From Bactrocera neohumeralis (Eukaryota; Arthropoda; Insecta; Diptera; Tephritidae): DNA of 64,000 nucleotides. Positions 21,890 to 32,698 of this stretch are shown here, in pieces (position 1 is the stretch's first letter; every line of letters starts with the position of its first letter). Below the pieces are notes generated by a model that did no database searches, had not been told where the DNA came from, and saw only the letters and a program-made list of their open reading frames with translations. Made by a program: the position numbers and the translations under genes. The DNA lies in contig NW_026089624.1 of the NCBI RefSeq assembly GCF_024586455.1, positions 4,989,341-5,053,340 on the forward strand, given 5' to 3'.

Positions 21890-22095
21890 AACCCTATGGG
21901 GGTGTTTCGCCTTCTCACATTAGCTCGCCTTCGAACGGATGTTCTTAGGCTACCCAGAGGATACTTGGTCAAAGACCGGAAGCAGTGAGCTGCTTGAGCC
22001 ATGTGTAAAAGAATCGTTTCTGGCCACTCCCAAGGGAATGGCGATCAGAGAACTTTCCTCACTTGCGTGAACTTCTACACATGACTCCATCCTCC

Positions 22096-23089
22096 ATTGG
22101 TCGTGTTTAATGTTCTCAGTTTTGATTATTTTTTCTTTTAACCTTTCCGCAATTTCATATTGGGTGGTGAGAAAATCTTTCATTTGTTGCCACGTTGGGC
22201 ACTTTTTTCGTGATGAGAGCGATTGCTCCCATAGAAGTAACGACTTTTCTGGTAATGCGGCGGTGCAAATGTTTACCAGGATTGGGTCCCAGCTGTCTGT
22301 GGGAATATTTAGTGTCGATAGAATTGACAAGCAATTTGAAACAGTGGATTCTAGTTTGATTAATTCTACACTTGTTCCTTTTTTAATTTTTGGCAAGTTC
22401 ATTAGTGTAGTTACTTGCTTATCGACCAGTATTCTGCCGTTTTCATATCTAGCTTTTAGAGCTTCCCAAGCCAAATTGAAATTGTCGTCATTTAATGCGA
22501 ACTGTTTGACTATTTCGCCTGCTTGACCTTTAGTTTTGTATCTGAGGTGATACAATTTTTGCACATGTGATAATTGAGGATGGTTTATGTACACGGCCGT
22601 AAACATGTCCCGGAAGGACGGCCATTCTTCATAACCTCCGTAAAAGGTTTCTGTGTCACATGCGGGCAGCTCGAGGTAGATGCCTGAACTTGCCTCTTGA
22701 CTGTCTATTTGTGGCAGCTCTACTCTACTATGGGGAGTAGGTGCAATTGCTTTTATTAGCTTTAATTGATCGGAGATCATAGCTTTTATTTCTTAATACT
22801 GGTCTAAGCAGTTTTCGTATATTGCGTAAGCCGATGATTTAAAATTGTGTGGTAGATCTGAATTGTCAGAATCAACTATGGCATCATGAGCCGCTTGGAG
22901 GCGAGTCCAAAAATTTGTAAGATTTTGACGTTTTATTTCCAATAACGATTCCGAGTTTTCATGAATCGGTGAAGAAGCAAATCTAGTGCAGTATCTTGTT
23001 AAACTGTCACTTTCTGAAATAAATTTATTAGCCTGTTTTGAGCGTGTAGCTCCTTCAGGTGCATTTTGTTTTTTTACGTTATTAACCAT
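22096..23089 (-). pseudogene. BEL/Pao gag (DUF1759-type), one stop
   Basis: Starts MVNNVKKQNAPEGA at 23089. A TAA at 22793-22795 lies in the same frame as the continuing MISDQLKLIKAI part, so a single stop interrupts it. Conserved blocks: FYGGYEEWPSFRDMFTAV (about 22590-22640), HVQKLYHLRYKTKGQA, AWEALKARYENGRILV, SVELIKLESTVSNCLSIL and CPTWQQMKDFLTTQYE. This is the BEL gag core that builds virus-like particles. From about 22095 the frame runs on into RTE leader sequence (the segment ending LLPVFDQVSSG), which is not gag. Confidence 0.85.
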
Positions 23090-24887
23090 TTTGGTTTTAT
23101 TTTAATTTTTTTTTATTTGTAAGTAATTAAATTTTATTTTTCAGTGTAAATGATTTAAATAAGGCAATAGTGTATTGCTTGAACCCGAATACTCTTTTAG
23201 GTAAATAGAGTTTTTTCTTTTTTGTTTACTTGCGATAGAATTATTATTATTATTTTTTTTTGCTTTAATTAATTTATCTTTCTTATGTCCTAATGTTGTG
23301 TAATTAGGCACACCCTAATACGTGTACTTGTATGTACATGCGTAAGTAGGTACTTATGGTTTGTGCGATTGAGAGCTCGTTGAAGAGATCAATGCGTTTT
23401 TACATATATAGGTTTAAACGAATAGAGGGTGCGAAAACGGAATTGAAAAAAAAAGATGTGCACTTTTATATGTAAATATGTAGGTTTTGCTCTATATGTA
23501 GGTATAATAAATTGTATATTGTTATTTAAATATGCTTATTGCTTATTTTTTGCAACTCTTGCTTTGTTTGTTTTTTTTTTCTTTTATGTTATATTATTGA
23601 TTTAGTTTGTGCCTTTGCTTACTTAATTTATGCAATCCTGCTTATTGCTCTGTTAAATATAAGAGGTGTTGCCGGAAAATATTTGCAAGTAAATACTTGA
23701 ATTGTGGCTTCTTTCTGTTTTTGTTAAATAGTTGTGTTTAAATACACAAAGGTAAGCTCAAAATATAGGCATTTAATTTTTTTTTATAAATATTTTGATA
23801 TACATATGGTATATTGTTGGTAACCGCTTTGTTACGCTATTATGCGATTTTAAGTTGCAGATTTTATATTAGTATATAAAACCGTATATATGCATATTAT
23901 TAAGTATAGAAAAATTATTAAGTAATAGAAAAATTAAATACGCTCACTTGGTATCATCAAGGGCTTGTAGTTGTATATATGTATGTTTGTATGCTCCTCT
24001 CCGAACCGTTTCCAGCTGATTTGTCTGTTCGCCTTGTTCCAATTCCTGTTCTCCACCTAGCCACCTCCTTGTGCTGTTGGGTTGTTTGTGTGTATGTACA
24101 TTTGTTTTAATGTTCGCGCCCGTTTGTTTCGTTTTGTATTTGTTTTATTGTTTAGGTGTTTTTGCTTTTCGATTTATATTTTAAGTATTTTATTGTTTTT
24201 TTCCGATGTGTGGGTTTTTGTTTGTTTAAAAGGTATGTATTGGCACTGAAATTTTAGAGTTTTGGCGGTTCACTGGATTTTTTTTTTTTTGCTACACTGG
24301 CCTTTTTTGTCTATTTGTTTGTATACGTATGTTTCGTTTTCTTTTGTTTTTGTTGCGATTCGCGCCCGCAAAATATTATTTTAATTTTCTATTTCGCGGC
24401 CGATTTATATTTTGTTTTTAGATTACGCACACTTGTTGCATTTTGTTTGCTTAAAATGTTTGGTGGCTTAATTTTTCAAATGCGGTTTGTTTTTGTTCAC
24501 AGTTTTGTCACCACACTAATATATGTTATTTGTTTTTTGTTCTTTTAGGTTTTTTTCTTTTTCTTATGCACACATGTGTATGTATGTATTTCTGTGTTGC
24601 TTCGCCTCTTTTTGTATTTTTTTTTTTTTTGGTTTTTGTCACTTCACCTTTTTTTTTTTACTTTTGTATTACTAAGTATGAGTATATTTTAATTTGCTTT
24701 GTTTATTTTATTTATTTCTTGTTCTATTTGAGTCACTGCACTTTATGTTTTGGTTTTCTCCACAGCACTTTATGTATGTATATCTTTCACAATATTGACT
24801 TTTGCCACCAAAATTATTTTTGATTTTAATATGTATATCTGTTGGTTTGTAAACCAAAGGTGCCTTTCGTTAAGGCTCGAAGGACCA
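23090..24887 (-). other. BEL/Pao 5' leader and primer-binding site
   Basis: About 1.8 kb, strongly T-rich on the plus strand (A-rich in the element sense), with no gene. At 24874-24887, directly after the 5' LTR, the minus strand reads TGGTCCTTCGAGCC, a primer-binding site of the kind common in BEL elements. Plus-strand frames here are low-complexity artefacts. Confidence 0.75.
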
Positions 24888-25426
24888 TGAACATTTGGGT
24901 GCCCAACTAACTGGGAATCACACACCTCTGTATTTAAGTTTATGAGTCACTTAAACTCGCGATTGATGTTATTAAATAAAAAACATTCTTTTATCTAATA
25001 GGAAAAACGTTGTAATTTATTTTTAACACAAATCCGGGTTACAATACATGCCAAACTTAATTAAATGAAATAAGTGCGGGATCGATGCGAAATGAAGAGA
25101 TGTTGAAATAGGAAGGATCACGGCTGATCCAAAGTAATGTAGAAGCGTTTTGAACGTTGTATCGAGAAAATTGTATGTTTAAACTTCTGAGGCTATGTGG
25201 AGCTTAGGCCCGTAGACGAATCGAAAGTATCTGCCCGGGTGTGTATAACGAAGTGTGTGTTTAAATGTGTCTGCTTTCTGGGTTTTCATCCTTTTTGATA
25301 AGTTTGTTGGTGTATAGGCATGGTGAGTTGTGTTGTCGTGTTCTCAGCTGTGGTGAAATAAACTGTCTTATTAGGGTGCGCTAGTTTTCCCGGGTAGAGT
25401 GGGTGGACGCTTAACTCATTTAAACA
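24888..25426 (-). repeat. 5' LTR of the BEL/Pao element
   Basis: 539 bp, matching 16845-17384; ends abut the PBS and the ATTTT target duplication (25427-25431). Confidence 0.92.
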
Positions 25427-26652
25427 ATTTTCAATTATATTATTAATATGATTTTCTAGTATTATTAAGTCGTCGTGGTCAGGATTTCCCGCAATCCATT
25501 TCCAGACTGTTCCTAATTCGTTTACTGATTTCCTAAATCTCTTTGGTTTTAGTCTATTTAAGTATGTCTGTGTCAGTTTTAGTTCATTAATGAGGATAGG
25601 AAGGAGTGGGTTTTCTTCTTTAACTTTAGTTCTAATTGAATTACTTAAATTGTTTAGTGCGTTCTGGTATTTGTCTATGTCCACTTTGTGTATCAGTCGG
25701 AATGTTCCTGTTTGAATTTTTACTGAATCTGAAAAATTAAAATAAGAATGATATGTTGTGATAGACGATAGTGTTGTTACTGTTCGTCCTTTTTCTGTGA
25801 TTACGACACTGGATTTGTCTTCTTTTACAATTTCTTTTCTATATCTTGTTAGTTTTGAGCCTGTTCGTTTATTTATTTTAACATATATTATTTCTCCTGG
25901 GGCGTAGGTTTTTATTGTATTTCTAGTTTTATTGTGAATTTCTAAGTCTTTCATCTGTTGTTTTCTTAGTGTCTCGATATTTTCTCGTCTTGAGTTTTCA
26001 TATTGCCGTGGGTCTATTGAAACGCGTCTTCCAAAAAAAGTTTCTATTGGTCTTTTTCTGGTTGTAGAATGTATTGAGTAATTATATTCGTAGGTGCAAC
26101 GATCTAAAAGTTCTTGAAATGAGCGGTGGGTGCGTTCGGTTTGAAGACAAGGCATAATTTCAAAAAGTGTGGAGTGAAATCTTTCGACTTGTCCATTGAC
26201 TTTGCTAGCGTAGAGGGGTGTTTTGAAAATGTTAATACCAAGTTGGTCTTCGACCATAAATTGTATTGCGGCTGAGTTTAAAGATTTTTCATTATCTATA
26301 CTATGGTTTTCGGTACATTCGAAGAAAAAAAGTATTTGTCGGAAGGGTTCTCTGATATCCTCTATTGCTTTAGATTCTATTGATCTAACTTGGGCGTATT
26401 TGAAAATTTGTCTATGGAAGTACAACATTTTTCTCTGCTGAATGGCTATGTGAACTATTTCTCCAGGATATTGTGGAATAGGGGTTTCAAGTAAATGTGG
26501 TTTATTAGGATGACGATCGTATTTGTGTTCTTTACATATTTTGCACTGTTTAATTATTGCTTCTATTTTTGCTTTCATTTTTGGAAAATAATATTTTTGT
26601 ATGAGTTGTTTTGAATTTTTGTCCTGGTTTCTATGTGCGCGTTTATGTTCTT
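25427..26652 (-). pseudogene. Integrase and env N-terminal part of the errantivirus-like element, one frame
   Basis: Minus-strand frame of about 400 codons before the BEL boundary. The zinc-binding motif runs from about 26640 (H..H) to CKICKEHKYDRHPNKP (about 26500-26540). The catalytic core follows, with the TP.YASKVNGQVERFHSTL block (Glu, about 26170-26220), but around the first Asp the sequence reads VHIAIQQRK and the middle Asp region (FFECTENHSIDNEK) looks altered. A basic C-terminal domain follows (KTYAPGEIIYVKINKRTGSK). With no stop, the frame then enters Env (FRLIHKVDIDKYQN, a basic cleavage-like RFRK, and SVNELGTVWKWIAGNPDHDD), which is broken off by the BEL element. Confidence 0.85.
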
Positions 26653-26656
26653 TTAA

Positions 26657-27384
26657 GGGGCTATACCAGTGTGACGCATGAAAAATTAGGCGATTTTCGT
26701 GAATTTTTTTAAAAGAAAGTACTAGATTGAATGTTTCGACGTTCTATGGACGTAATAAAGTATATTTTTAGCTATGTTAAAAAAAAAAATTTTACAAAAA
26801 TATTGAAAAATAACGGAGTAATGTGCTGTCTGCGGAAGTACCAAAAAAAAAGTGCCGCAACTGCTGGCATGATTCCGGTCGATTGAGTAGCTGAAACAAA
26901 AAAATTCAAAATGTTTATTAAACTTAAATATATTTTCTATACAATGGACCACGATCTTTGAAAAATATCAAAAATTAAGAAAATGGCGCCATTTTGAAAA
27001 AAAAATCGTTTTTTTACGAAAAAAATTGTCGTTTTTTTAATGCCAAATTGACAATTTTCAGCCAATCAAAAAGATCGTAGTCTATTGTATAGCAAATATA
27101 TTCAACTATATCCAGTTTTAATTTGAAGTCGATCGGTTAATTTCTCGTTGAGTTATAATGTCAGCAAATTTGAAAAATGTCGTTTCGAGAAAAACGCGTT
27201 TAAAGTTTCACTTATATATGTGTGCACCTCTGAGTGGTCGCTATTTAGAACGCTGCCATTCAAAAACTATTTAAAATATGACCTCGCCGATTTCACAGGA
27301 TATTTTTGAATATATCTATAAGCTATCGAAAAAAGCAAAAAAAAAAATTTTTTTTTTTTGAAAGTGTCACACTGGTATAGCCCC
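26657..27384. mobile_element. piggyBac-like MITE
   Basis: 728 bp with 19-bp perfect inverted repeats GGGGCTATACCAGTGTGAC at each end, flanked by the duplicated TTAA (26653-26656 and 27385-27388). TTAA duplication is diagnostic of piggyBac-type transposition. There is no transposase; the inside is AT-rich with long A/T runs. It sits between the RT and integrase remnants of the errantivirus-like element. Confidence 0.9.
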
Positions 27385-27388
27385 TTAA

Positions 27389-28360
27389 TATTGTTTCGTT
27401 TTGAATGTCCTCGTTCGTAATGTCATCAACTTTCATCTGAGTATATCGAATTTTATAATTGGAAAAATGGATTGGGTATATTTGTTGAATTATTCCCATT
27501 ATTTCTTCGGAAGTAAATATGCCATTTATCACCGCAGGGTTTAAGTAACGTTTAAAAAGTGAAATTAGGTTTTCTGAGGAAAATGTTTGTTTAATTATTA
27601 CATGTCTATGGTATCCTAAAAGAAATGATCTAAGGTCTTTAAGTGTTTTGGGGTATGGAAAATCTGCAATACTTTTTACTTTAGATGGGTTTGTGGACAT
27701 ACCAGCAGAAGTAATTATGAATCCTAAAAATTCTACTTGGTTTTTATAGAATTGGCATTTGTCTGCTTGCACTTTCATATTAGCTTTACGGAGTGTATCA
27801 AAAATTTTGTCAATATGCTTTGAATGAGATTTTTCATCTTTGCTAAATATTATTATGTCGTCTATATAGACATAACATATTCTTCCTATATATTGTCTCA
27901 GAATATCCTCTAATGTACGTTGAAATATGGATGGGGCGTTCTTCAGTCCAAAAGGTAATCTTGTGAACTCATACTTTCCATTGTTCACTGAAAAGGCTGT
28001 TTTCTCCACATCAGATTCCTTAAGAGGAATTTGATGGAAACCGCTTTTTAAGCCGATTACTGAAAATATTCGTTTTTCTCCTAATTGTGATTGTACTTCA
28101 TTTATCTCTGGTATTGGATATCTGTCAGCAGTTGTAACTGTGTTTGGTTTTCTGTAATCAATAACTAATCTGAATTTTTTTTCGCCTGATGCATCGTCTT
28201 TTTTGCGTACAACCCATATTGGTGAATTGTATGGTGATCTTGATTTTCTGATAATACCGTCCTCTAATAGTTTATTTATTTGTTTTTCAACTTCTTGTTT
28301 TAAACTGGCAGGATATGGGTATGATTTTGAGTAGATAGGTGTATCTGAATTTGTTCTAAT
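27389..28360 (-). pseudogene. Reverse transcriptase of the errantivirus-like element, internally deleted
   Basis: From 28360 downward: LLEDGIIRKSRSPYNSPIWV, FRLVIDYRKPN, a motif reading IGLKSGFHQIPL (the usual catalytic Asp of LDL..G is Gly here), FSVNNGKYEFTRLPFGLKNA, then CYVYIDDIIIFSKDE with the YIDD box (about 27860-27900). After LKDLRSFL the sequence jumps to a linker (KRYLNPAVINGIFTSEEI) that normally precedes integrase, so thumb and RNase H are deleted. The linker runs to the TTAA of the MITE. A TAA at about 28360 separates this from the upstream part. Confidence 0.88.
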
Positions 28361-28843
28361 TTACGCTACTACTTTTGTTGTGTACGTTAGTTTTTCATTA
28401 GGTTCTGAAAATAAGTTTCGGTGTTTTTGTACAAGTTGTTTAATTTCATTTTTTTCTGAAGTATTCATATGTTCGTCACGGATTTGAATGGAATGAACAT
28501 CTTGGGCTCTATACTGATGGAGTTGAATTTTACGTTTGTTTGCTACGATCATGAAATTTTCTTTAGTATGTATTATTGCTGATAGTTCCTTTGAAAAGTT
28601 GTAAGAGTGGGTAACAAAAAAAATTTAATTTGCATTCTTCAATATTAAAAAGATTTAGAAAAGTGTGATGGGTAATGTGTATTTTTCCACCGATTGAATT
28701 TGCGTAAAAAGGGTTTTTGTTTTCTTTGGGATTTAGTACTAAATTTGATTAAATATAGTTTTAATTGGAACCTGTATCGACTAGGATTTTTAAAATTTCT
28801 CCACTCTTCGTTTTGCAGTTGAAATAAGCTAACGAAGAGCTGT
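28361..28843 (-). pseudogene. Protease region of the errantivirus-like element
   Basis: The minus strand encodes LVDTGSN (aspartic protease active site DTG, about 28770-28781) followed by two stops, then a frame from 28552 to 28361 (YRAQDVHSIQIRDEHMNTSE) that leads into the RT. The stops within and after the active site make it non-functional. Confidence 0.75.
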
Positions 28844-29977
28844 TTAATCTAAAAAATGTACATCTGTCAGGTCTAGTGATTGTTCGTTTTCGTCGGTTTG
28901 TGTTGTATCGGAAAAGTCATAGTTGTATTCGTTGTTTTGGTAGTCATTGTTGTATTGATAATTTTGTTCGCTGTAAGGTTCAAAGTTTGAGTTTACATAA
29001 AAATTCCTTTGAACTTTTGGTTGCAGATCATTTTTGTTTGAAAGTTTTGATGGTCGTTTGACAGTGAATTTGGGATTTGGTCTATTGGCGTAATTGATAG
29101 CATTTGTTCTTAAGCGAACGTCTACGTCCATTGGTTGATTAAATGGGTTTTGATTATGAAAACCATGTTGTTGGTTTACTGGATTTTTGGGATACCGTTG
29201 GTGACCATAAGGATTAAATGTTTGATTTGGTTTTGGTATAAAAGCTAACTCGGGATGGAATTTGGTTTGAGGAAGTTGTCGATTAAGATTTGGAAAAAAA
29301 TTTTGTTGTTGGAATTGTTGTCTAGGATATTGATTGTTAGCGTGATTTGCTCTAAAGTTTTGATTTTCTAACTTCAGGCAAAGGTGAAGAGCTTCTGGTA
29401 GGCTTTTTGGTTCTCTGATGCCGAGAAGCCTAGGAAGGTCACCCGAAAGTCCTCTGACAAACGTGTCAAGGCCTTTAGCACGGTAGTTTACCGTAAGAAA
29501 ATGTATTGCTTCCTCTCCTACTTCCATACAACTAATTTTGTTGGGGATTAATGATAGGTGCGAATACACTTTTTGGTAAAATACGTTAATCGTTAATCTT
29601 CCCTGTATAAGACAAGTCATTTGATACTCTAAAGTACCAATGTCTCTTTTGTCTGCATAATGGGTAGTTGGACAACGAGATATTGCTGTCCAATCTAAAG
29701 GCGTGTTATACGACTCTAGTGCTATGTCCGCTTTCCCTATAATTTTGTTTCTAATTACATTTAAAGTTCCGAAATATCTTGGTGTGCCTTTCGAGGGTTC
29801 ATATATCCTCAGAATCCGCTCGACACTCTTTTTCCAGGAGGTAAACTCTATAGCGTTTCCTGAAAATTCTCGTAGTGATCGCACTACGTCGGGAATTTTG
29901 TCCATTTCGTTCATGTTGTCTCTGTATCTTTCGTCTATAGTTTGATCCCTAATGTTCTGGTTCGTACCATTATTCAA
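28844..29977 (-). CDS. gag: gag of the errantivirus-like element, intact frame
   Basis: 377 codons without a stop. The first half holds the capsid-type core (PDVVRSLREFSGNAIEFTSW, LDTFVRGLSGDLPRLLGIRE, SLPEALHLCLKLENQN). The second half is N/Q/F/P-rich (QQFQQQNFFPNLNRQLPQ) and ends acidic. No zinc knuckle, as in gypsy-group gags. Gag builds the particle that packages the element RNA. It lies directly upstream of the protease region. The Met at 29975-29977 is chosen because it opens the conserved part. Although the only intact gene of the element, it cannot support movement without pol. Confidence 0.88.
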   Translation of the reverse strand: MNNGTNQNIRDQTIDERYRDNMNEMDKIPDVVRSLREFSGNAIEFTSWKKSVERILRIYEPSKGTPRYFGTLNVIRNKIIGKADIALESYNTPLDWTAISRCPTTHYADKRDIGTLEYQMTCLIQGRLTINVFYQKVYSHLSLIPNKISCMEVGEEAIHFLTVNYRAKGLDTFVRGLSGDLPRLLGIREPKSLPEALHLCLKLENQNFRANHANNQYPRQQFQQQNFFPNLNRQLPQTKFHPELAFIPKPNQTFNPYGHQRYPKNPVNQQHGFHNQNPFNQPMDVDVRLRTNAINYANRPNPKFTVKRPSKLSNKNDLQPKVQRNFYVNSNFEPYSEQNYQYNNDYQNNEYNYDFSDTTQTDENEQSLDLTDVHFLD

Positions 29978-30034
29978 AATACTTTGTATTATGCTTTTTG
30001 TGAAAGTCGCAGAGTTATTTTACTTTTATAAGAA

Positions 30035-30220
30035 CCGGAGGGTCCCCCGTTAGGTGGTGAATCGCGGCCCTTTTTAACTTTATATGTTATTGGCTGTACA
30101 AGCCCTTTTTTATTTTTCTTTGTGGTTTATAATTATCTGGAGGGTAACTTTGGTGGTGAATCGCAGAAAATTTTGTATGTTATAAGCTGGAGGGTCCCCC
30201 CGTAGGTGGTGAATCGCAGC
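30035..30220 (-). repeat. Repeated motif in the errantivirus 5' leader
   Basis: Three copies of a unit reading CTGGAGGGTCCCCCGTAGG then TGGTGAATCGCAG on the plus strand, at 30035-30069, 30137-30166 and 30187-30220. Between them 'tggctgtac(a/g)agccc' occurs twice (about 30091 and 30241). The leader sits between gag and the 5' LTR. A regulatory role (as for the gypsy leader) is inference only. Confidence 0.7.
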
Positions 30221-30421
30221 TTTGTATTATTATTTATTATTGGCTGTACGAGCCCGTTTATTATTTGTAAAAGAAATAATTTTCTTATTGGAACTCCTAA
30301 AACTTTCTTTAAATTATTTACTTTGTTTTCCAAAAAAAAAAAAATTTTTAATATTTTTAAATTATTATTTTTTTCTTATAAATTTCTTTTTTTTCTTTCC
30401 AAAAAACTTATTTATATTGTA

Positions 30422-32431
30422 CAGTAGACGCTCACAAATTAGAACTCTCAAAAATTAGAATATCCAGAAATTAGAACCAGAGTTTTTAATGCATTGGACG
30501 CTCTGAAATTAGATCTTGAGGTTCTAATTTCTGAGAGTTTTTTTTTTATTTTTAACACAAGGGAATTCCCATTCTTGGGTTTTATTTTACTGAACAATGG
30601 TAAAATAGAAAGGGGAATCCCCAAGTTATATTTTAATGTTTGTTTTGCCATATTTTTGGTGTTTTCGTCATTCATTATGTGAAATTTGATACACGTGGAC
30701 ATATTTTGCTAGACTCTACCGAAAACTAAAAGTAACTTTCTAAAAATGTTAAATAAACGTAAAAACAACACTTTATCTTTGGAAACCATAGTAAAGATAT
30801 TGGAAAAGCTGAACAAAGGAGTTCAAGGGAGTCGTCTAGCGCTAGATTTCAATGTGAGCAAATCTGCCATCAGCTATATCAAGTCAAATAGATCATCTAT
30901 ATTAAATGCTGTTTCCAACACTTATCAGGAAGCAAAAAATAAAACTATGCATAGTGCGAATTCCCGAAAATGGAAAGTCGTCTTTATGAGTGGTTTTTAA
31001 AACAACGGGAAAGGAAGTGTACATTGACAGCAACAATATTAAAGGAAAAGCTGAACAAATGTTTGGTGAAGAATACTCCGATAAAAATAAAAATGCATTC
31101 CGAGCAAGCGATGGTTTATTAAATTTAAAAAGCGACACGGCATTCGTTTTTTAAAAATTGGTGACGAGATTCTTTCTAGTGATATTGCCTCGATCACTCC
31201 ATTTATTCACAGATTCCGTGCAAAAGTCACTGAGATGGGATTAATAGAGTCTCAATTATATAATGTGGACGAAACCGGATTATTTTATCGTTGCCTACCA
31301 GATAAAACATATGTCTCTGCTTGTGAAAAAAGTGCGCCTGGATACAAAAGTCAAAAAGAACGAATTTCAATTTTACTTGGTTCAAATGCTGATGGCTCTC
31401 ACAAATTAGTGCCCTTAGTTATTGGAAAAGCCAAAAATCCCAGGAGCTTCAAAGGTTTTAATAATCCACTTCATTACAACTTTTCCAAAAATGCTTGGAT
31501 GACGTCTCGGATCTTTCATGATTGGTTTCACAAGATATTTATTAATTAAGTAAGAGGAAATAATTTTGCTTTTAATTTCTTTAATTTTAAAATATTTTTT
31601 TGTTTATAGGTCATCCAGTTTTCTCAAAAAAATAACTTGCCTCCGAAGGCTCTTTTACTTATTGATAACTGCTCCGCGCATGCACCAATTGAGCATCTTC
31701 AAAGCAAAGATGGCAACATAGTTGCATATTTCTTGCCGCCGAATGTAACAGCAGCTGTGCAACCAATTGATCAAAATCCCGTAAAGTTAACAAAACTTGT
31801 TAACAGAAGTAAGTTACTTGCTGCAATAATAGCTGAAGGTGGTGCACTGAATAGTCTGTTGAAATCCCTCCATCCGAAAGGCAATAATATTTCTGAAACA
31901 AGCTTGGGATGAGATAACGCAAACGGTGATGAGGAATTCTTGGACAAAGTTGTTAAATTGGGACTCTGACCAATACGACAGCGATGATGATGTGCCACTA
32001 GCACAGTTACTTAACAAAAATGAGGACTGCAATGAAGCTCTCCAAGTAAATCAAACTCTTTTTAGCAGAAATTGATCCAAACAATTCCATGTGTATTGTT
32101 GGCATCGAGAAATAGAATGGAGATGAGTTTGAAGATGGAACTGGTTACGACCTAAGTAGCGATGATGAGTTTTCTGATAGCAGTGAAGACGATATTGTTG
32201 AGAACATACCAGTTATTTCAAATGCTATAGCTATTGAAAGCGTTAACAATTTAATAAATTAGTGCAACAAGAGTGAATTGTCTTCCAGTAAACATATAGC
32301 CAATCTTTTGGCCCTCCGTAACGACTCTTAGTTTTACTATTTACGTTAAAAAAACTGTCCAGAAATTAGAACATTTCGCAAATTAGAACTACCCCAAAAA
32401 CAAAGTGGTTCTAATTTCCGAGCGTCTACTG
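30422..32431 (+). mobile_element. pogo/Tigger-like DNA transposon
   Basis: 2010 bp, ends CAGTAGACGCTC and GAGCGTCTACTG, with TA on both sides (30420-30421 and 32432-32433), as for Tc1/mariner-superfamily pogo elements. The AATTAGAAC motif recurs in both subterminal regions (30434, 30465, 32370, 32390; reversed at 30510-30530 and 32409). It carries a broken transposase. It is inserted in the 5' leader of the errantivirus-like element. Confidence 0.92.
30746..32066 (+). pseudogene. pogo/Tigger-like transposase, decayed
   Basis: The N-terminus (30746-31000) has the CENP-B/psq-type helix-turn-helix: LSLETIVKILEKLNKGVQGS and FNVSKSAISYIK. A frameshift near 30955 leads to WFLKQRERKCTL and a second DNA-binding segment. 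From 31235 the DDE core is open: YNVDETGLFYRCLP (first Asp), SILLGSNADGSHKLVPLVIG; then a likely 60-bp GT-AG intron (31550-31609), NLPPKALLLIDNCSAHAP (second Asp) and YFLPPNVTAAVQPIDQ (31637-31912). An acidic tail follows. Several frameshifts and a stop at the exon end (31547-31549) inactivate it. Confidence 0.88.
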
Positions 32432-32680
32432 TATTTCTAAATTACTAATTTTCAAAAAATGTTCTTTTCTTTTTTTTTTATATTCTTAATTATTAAATTT
32501 AAATAGCTTAACTTATTCCTTACATAGATATCAGCTTCCCTTCCATGGCCGGTAACCGTGCAGTTGTCCTTTTTCCTCTCGGTACTTGGGCGCACTCTTT
32601 CACTCCCTCGATGCCAGAAAGTCAGTTCCGCTGCTTGATTTCCGTACTGCTTATGGTACTTTTGTGAGTTGCTTGTTTAA

Positions 32681-32698
32681 CACATTGCCCGGGCGCCA
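32681..32698 (-). other. Primer-binding site of the errantivirus-like element
   Basis: TGGCGCCCGGGCAATGTG on the minus strand directly follows (overlapping by one base) the 5' LTR end. It starts like the tRNA-Lys-type PBS of gypsy. Confidence 0.65.

Larger units (their letters stand above)
18833..22095 (-). mobile_element. RTE-type LINE, near full length
   Basis: About 3.26 kb, usual for RTE elements. It has a 3' tail of TTC repeats (GAA on the minus strand) at 18833-18845, RT and endonuclease domains in one ORF2, and a 5' leader shared with the plus-strand copy at 592-1048, which sets the 5' end near 22095. It lies between the BEL gag and zinc-knuckle regions in the same orientation. No clear target duplication was found. 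Five other RTE pieces in the window (592, 1061, 3106, 3485 and this one) belong to the same family. Confidence 0.88.
16845..25426 (-). mobile_element. BEL/Pao LTR element, deletion derivative, with RTE inside
   Basis: Near-identical LTRs (16845-17384, 540 bp; 24888-25426, 539 bp) start TGTTTAAATGAG and end in TTCA on the minus strand. The 5-bp duplication ATTTT is at 16840-16844 and 25427-25431. Inside on the minus strand are PBS, a long A-rich leader, a DUF1759-type gag, zinc knuckles, and only scraps of pol. The bulk of protease-RT-RNase H-integrase is deleted, so it cannot move by itself. An RTE LINE of about 3.3 kb interrupts it. LTRs differ at only a handful of positions, so insertion is recent relative to its surroundings. 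Confidence 0.92.

Noticed and set aside
21587..21988. Plus-strand 133-codon frame
   Set aside because: Shadow of the RTE endonuclease on the other strand.
21950..22095. BEL gag C-terminus ending LLPVFDQVSSG
   Set aside because: The same sequence precedes the RTE fragment at 592-1048, so it is RTE leader read through by chance in the gag frame.
18815..22110. Target duplication for the near full-length RTE
   Set aside because: No exact repeat longer than a few bases could be matched between the two flanks; the 5' end is only known to a few bases.
24315..24823. Plus-strand frames rich in Phe, Val and Cys resembling membrane proteins
   Set aside because: They arise from the T-rich strand of the BEL leader; low complexity and no conserved features.
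30206..30458. Plus-strand Phe/Lys/Leu-rich frames
   Set aside because: Poly-T and poly-A artefacts of the errantivirus leader.
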